From Pseudomonas putida (lineage in GTDB: Bacteria > Pseudomonadota > Gammaproteobacteria > Pseudomonadales > Pseudomonadaceae), in the NCBI RefSeq assembly GCF_001636055.1, contig NZ_CP011789.1, forward strand, positions 5,616,501 through 5,680,500: DNA of 64,000 nucleotides, read 5' to 3'. The notes below the pieces were generated by a model. That model was not told where the DNA came from, ran no database searches, and saw nothing but the letters and a program-made list of their open reading frames with translations. Below, piece after piece: positions 61,646 to 64,000 of this stretch; position 1 is the stretch's first letter; every line of letters begins with the position of its first letter. A program made the position numbers and the translations under genes.

Positions 61646-63546
61646 ACCAGGACCTCGGCCAGGTTGCCTTTGGTCTCCAGCCAGTTCTTGCGATCGCCCG
61701 CACGCTTCTTGGCGAGCAGCATGTCCATGATCTCGGTGGTACCGGCGAGGTCATCCAGGGTGAGCTGCACCAGGCGCCGGGTGTTCGGGTCCATGGTCGT
61801 TTCGCGCAATTGTGGCGGGTTCATTTCACCCAGCCCCTTGAATCGGGTGACCTGGGGCTTGCCGCGCTTCTTCTCGGCGACCAGACGGTCGAGAATGCCG
61901 TCTCGCTCGGCCTCATCGAGGGCATAGTAGATCTCCTTGCCCAGGTCGATACGGTACAGCGGCGGCATGGCAACATAGACGTGTCCGGCCTCGACCAGCG
62001 GGCGGAAATGCTGGACGAACAGCGCGCACAGCAGCGTGGCGATGTGCAAGCCGTCGGAGTCGGCGTCGGCGAGGATGCAGATCTTGCCGTAGCGCAGTTG
62101 CGACAGGTCGGTGGCACCCGGATCGACCCCGATGGCCACGGCAATGTTGTGCACCTCCTGGCTGGCAAGCACTTCGCCGCCATCGACTTCCCAGGTGTTG
62201 AGGATCTTGCCGCGCAGGGGCAGGATCGCCTGGAACTCCTTGTCACGCGCCTGCTTCGCCGAACCCCCTGCAGAGTCGCCCTCGACCAGGAACAGTTCGG
62301 CACGCATCGGATCCTGTCCGGCGCAGTCGGCCAGTTTGCCGGGCAATGCCGGCCCTTGGGTGATGCGCTTGCGCTCGACCTTCTTGCTCGCCTTGAGGCG
62401 TCGGCCGGCGTTGCTGATCGCCAGCTCAGCCAGTTGCATGCCCAGCTCCGGGTGGGCGTTGAGCCACAGGCTGAAGGCATCCTTGACCACACCGGAAACG
62501 AACGCCGCGGCCTCGCGGGACGACAAGCGCTCCTTGGTCTGGCCGGAGAACTGCGGTTCCTGCATCTTCATCGAGAGCACGAAGGTGATGCGTTCCCACA
62601 CGTCCTCGGGCGCCAGCTTGACGCCTCGCGGCAGCAGGTTGCGGAACTCGCAGAACTCGCGCATGGCATCGAGCAGGCCCTGGCGCAGGCCGTTGACGTG
62701 GGTGCCACCCTGGGCGGTAGGGATCAGGTTGACGTAGCTTTCCTGGACGCTGTCGCCACCCTCGGGCAGCCACAGCAGCGCCCAGTCCACAGCTTCTTTA
62801 TGACCGGCCAGGCTGCCGCAGAACGGCTCGTCGGGCAGGCGCTGGAATTCACTGACCGAGTCGACCAGGTACGAGCGCAGACCATCCTCGTAGTGCCACT
62901 CGACCTTCTCGCCGGTGCCCTTGTCCTCGAAGCTGATCGACAGCCCCGGGCACAGCACGGCCTTGGCCTTGAGCACGTGCTTGAGGCGGCTGATGGAGAA
63001 CTTGGCCGAATCGAAATACTTGGGATCGGGCGCGAAGTAGACACTGGTGCCGGTGTTGCGCTTGCCGACCGTGCCGATCACCTCAAGCTCAGTGGCCTTG
63101 AAGCCATCGGCGAAGGTCATCTGGTACTCGTTGCCGTCACGCTTGACCCGCACGCGGACCTGGGTCGACAGGGCGTTGACCACCGAAATGCCCACGCCGT
63201 GGAGGCCGCCGGAGAATTGGTAGTTCTTGTTGGAGAATTTGCCACCGGCGTGCAGCTTGGTAAGGATCAGCTCGACGCCCGATACGCCTTCTTCAGGGTG
63301 GATATCCACCGGCATGCCGCGACCATCGTCGCTGACTTCCAGCGAGTGGTCGGCGTGCAGCACGACCTGGATCGACCGGGCATGACCGGCGAGGGCTTCG
63401 TCGACGCTGTTGTCGATGACTTCCTGGGCCAGGTGGTTGGGCCGGCTGGTGTCGGTATACATGCCCGGCCGCTTGCGGACCGGGTCAAGGCCGGAGAGGA
63501 CTTCGATGGCGTCTGCGTTATAGGCGCTAGCGCTGGGATTGGCCAT
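61642..63546 (-). CDS. parE: DNA topoisomerase IV subunit B
   Basis: ATPase subunit of topoisomerase IV, 634 aa. The GHKL domain shows QEVIDNSVDEALAGHA and DDGRGMPVD. The transducer is followed by the TOPRIM domain with LVEGDSAGGSAKQARD and DADSDGLHI. The C-terminal KGLGEMNPPQLRETTMDP is the usual end. It starts 35 bp after yqiA and overlaps the phytase-like gene by 4 bp. Confidence 0.97.
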   Translation of the reverse strand: MANPSASAYNADAIEVLSGLDPVRKRPGMYTDTSRPNHLAQEVIDNSVDEALAGHARSIQVVLHADHSLEVSDDGRGMPVDIHPEEGVSGVELILTKLHAGGKFSNKNYQFSGGLHGVGISVVNALSTQVRVRVKRDGNEYQMTFADGFKATELEVIGTVGKRNTGTSVYFAPDPKYFDSAKFSISRLKHVLKAKAVLCPGLSISFEDKGTGEKVEWHYEDGLRSYLVDSVSEFQRLPDEPFCGSLAGHKEAVDWALLWLPEGGDSVQESYVNLIPTAQGGTHVNGLRQGLLDAMREFCEFRNLLPRGVKLAPEDVWERITFVLSMKMQEPQFSGQTKERLSSREAAAFVSGVVKDAFSLWLNAHPELGMQLAELAISNAGRRLKASKKVERKRITQGPALPGKLADCAGQDPMRAELFLVEGDSAGGSAKQARDKEFQAILPLRGKILNTWEVDGGEVLASQEVHNIAVAIGVDPGATDLSQLRYGKICILADADSDGLHIATLLCALFVQHFRPLVEAGHVYVAMPPLYRIDLGKEIYYALDEAERDGILDRLVAEKKRGKPQVTRFKGLGEMNPPQLRETTMDPNTRRLVQLTLDDLAGTTEIMDMLLAKKRAGDRKNWLETKGNLAEVLV

Positions 63547-63581
63547 GGGTTCTCGTCGTCAGTCTGGTGAATGCAAAAAGG

Positions 63582-64000
63582 TCAAAATACAGAAAAATCA
63601 AGCGCGTCATACTGCGCCCTGGCAATGCCGGCGAAGGCCAGCAAGGCCGGCAGACGCTGGGCGAAGCCTTGGAAGCTGTGGTCGCCGCCGGCCTCGATAC
63701 GCAGGGCACAGGCCCGGTAATAACGCTCGGCGTGGCGATAGTCCAGCGTTTCATCGGCGGTCTGCAACCACACTTGATAGCGTGAGGCATCTTCGGGGGG
63801 TGGCATTTCCATTTCGGCCAGGGCCTGAACATGGTCGTGGGTCAGCTCCCAGGTTTCACCGCTGTAGTGGTTGCGCTGAGTACCGAGGTAGCCGTCGAAA
63901 TGCTTGTGCGGGGTCACGGCCGGATTGACCAGCAGGGCCTTGAGGCCATGGCGCTCGGCCAGGTGCGTGGCATAGTAGCCGCCGAGGGAGCTGCCGACCA
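63582..64000 (-). CDS. yqiA: YqiA-like alpha/beta-hydrolase esterase (5' end cut by window)
   Basis: C-terminal 138 residues of an alpha/beta hydrolase; the N-terminus lies beyond the right edge. The nucleophile elbow VGSSLGGYYATHLAE is visible near the edge, and the catalytic His is likely in GGDHSFQGF. LVNPAVTPHKHFDGYLG fits the YqiA esterase family, which in E. coli lies directly upstream of parE, as here. Short-chain acyl ester hydrolysis is the known activity of E. coli YqiA. Confidence 0.9.
   Translation of the reverse strand, partial: VGSSLGGYYATHLAERHGLKALLVNPAVTPHKHFDGYLGTQRNHYSGETWELTHDHVQALAEMEMPPPEDASRYQVWLQTADETLDYRHAERYYRACALRIEAGGDHSFQGFAQRLPALLAFAGIARAQYDALDFSVF

Overview
The window looks like chromosome of a Pseudomonas, most likely of the P. 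putida group. The evidence is high GC, P. putida-like REP palindromes with a GCGGGC core, an azurin gene, HitAB-type iron transporter genes, and the order rpsF-rpsR-DUF2232-rplI-dnaB, purA-hisZ-hflC-hflK-hflX-hfq-miaA-mutL-amiB-tsaE-nnrD/queG and parC...parE. The species assignment is an inference; I could run no search.

Layout. 1-6.4 kb: end of an SDR gene, a 594-bp non-coding stretch rich in DnaA boxes, and a branched-chain amino acid ABC transporter operon (livKHMGF) behind a consensus sigma-54 promoter. 6.9-12.8 kb: NAD salvage genes (pncB, nadE), azurin with an ANR-type box, a LOG protein and a YgiQ radical SAM protein. 13-20.2 kb: dnaB, the rpsF-rpsR-DUF2232-rplI ribosomal operon, rlmB and rnr. 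20.4-23.5 kb: two identical tRNA-Leu(CAG) genes and a HitAB-like ferric iron transporter without its ATPase. 23.5-30.5 kb: an accessory quorum-sensing and biosynthesis cluster. 30.7-46.9 kb: a chemoreceptor, purA, hisZ, the hfl/hfq/miaA/mutL/amiB superoperon and queG. 47-57.7 kb: orn, rsgA, motAB, an HDOD protein, rhdA, psd, serB, an AhpA/YtjB-like protein and a PqiC-like lipoprotein. 57.9-64 kb: an operon yqiA-parE-(phytase-like)-(retropepsin)-parC.

The most interesting region is 23,499-30,457. A LuxR regulator is followed by a LuxI acyl-homoserine lactone synthase with a CTG-N10-CAG lux box between them. Seven tightly packed genes follow on the same strand: a flavodoxin-fold oxidoreductase, a DUF2867 protein, a protein with an AfsA-type hotdog motif (the family that makes gamma-butyrolactone signals in Streptomyces), an Old Yellow Enzyme-like reductase, two short-chain dehydrogenases and a small membrane protein. 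I infer that an AHL circuit switches on synthesis of a butenolide or gamma-butyrolactone-like small molecule. That would join the Gram-negative (LuxI/LuxR) and actinobacterial (AfsA) signalling chemistries in one operon. The product is unknown.

The rest is mostly housekeeping backbone. Smaller points worth noting are the DnaA-box cluster, the sigma-54/NtrC-like control of the liv operon, long near-perfect inverted repeats used as terminators, and a YtjB-like protein whose C-terminal half looks like a degenerate nucleotidyl cyclase domain.
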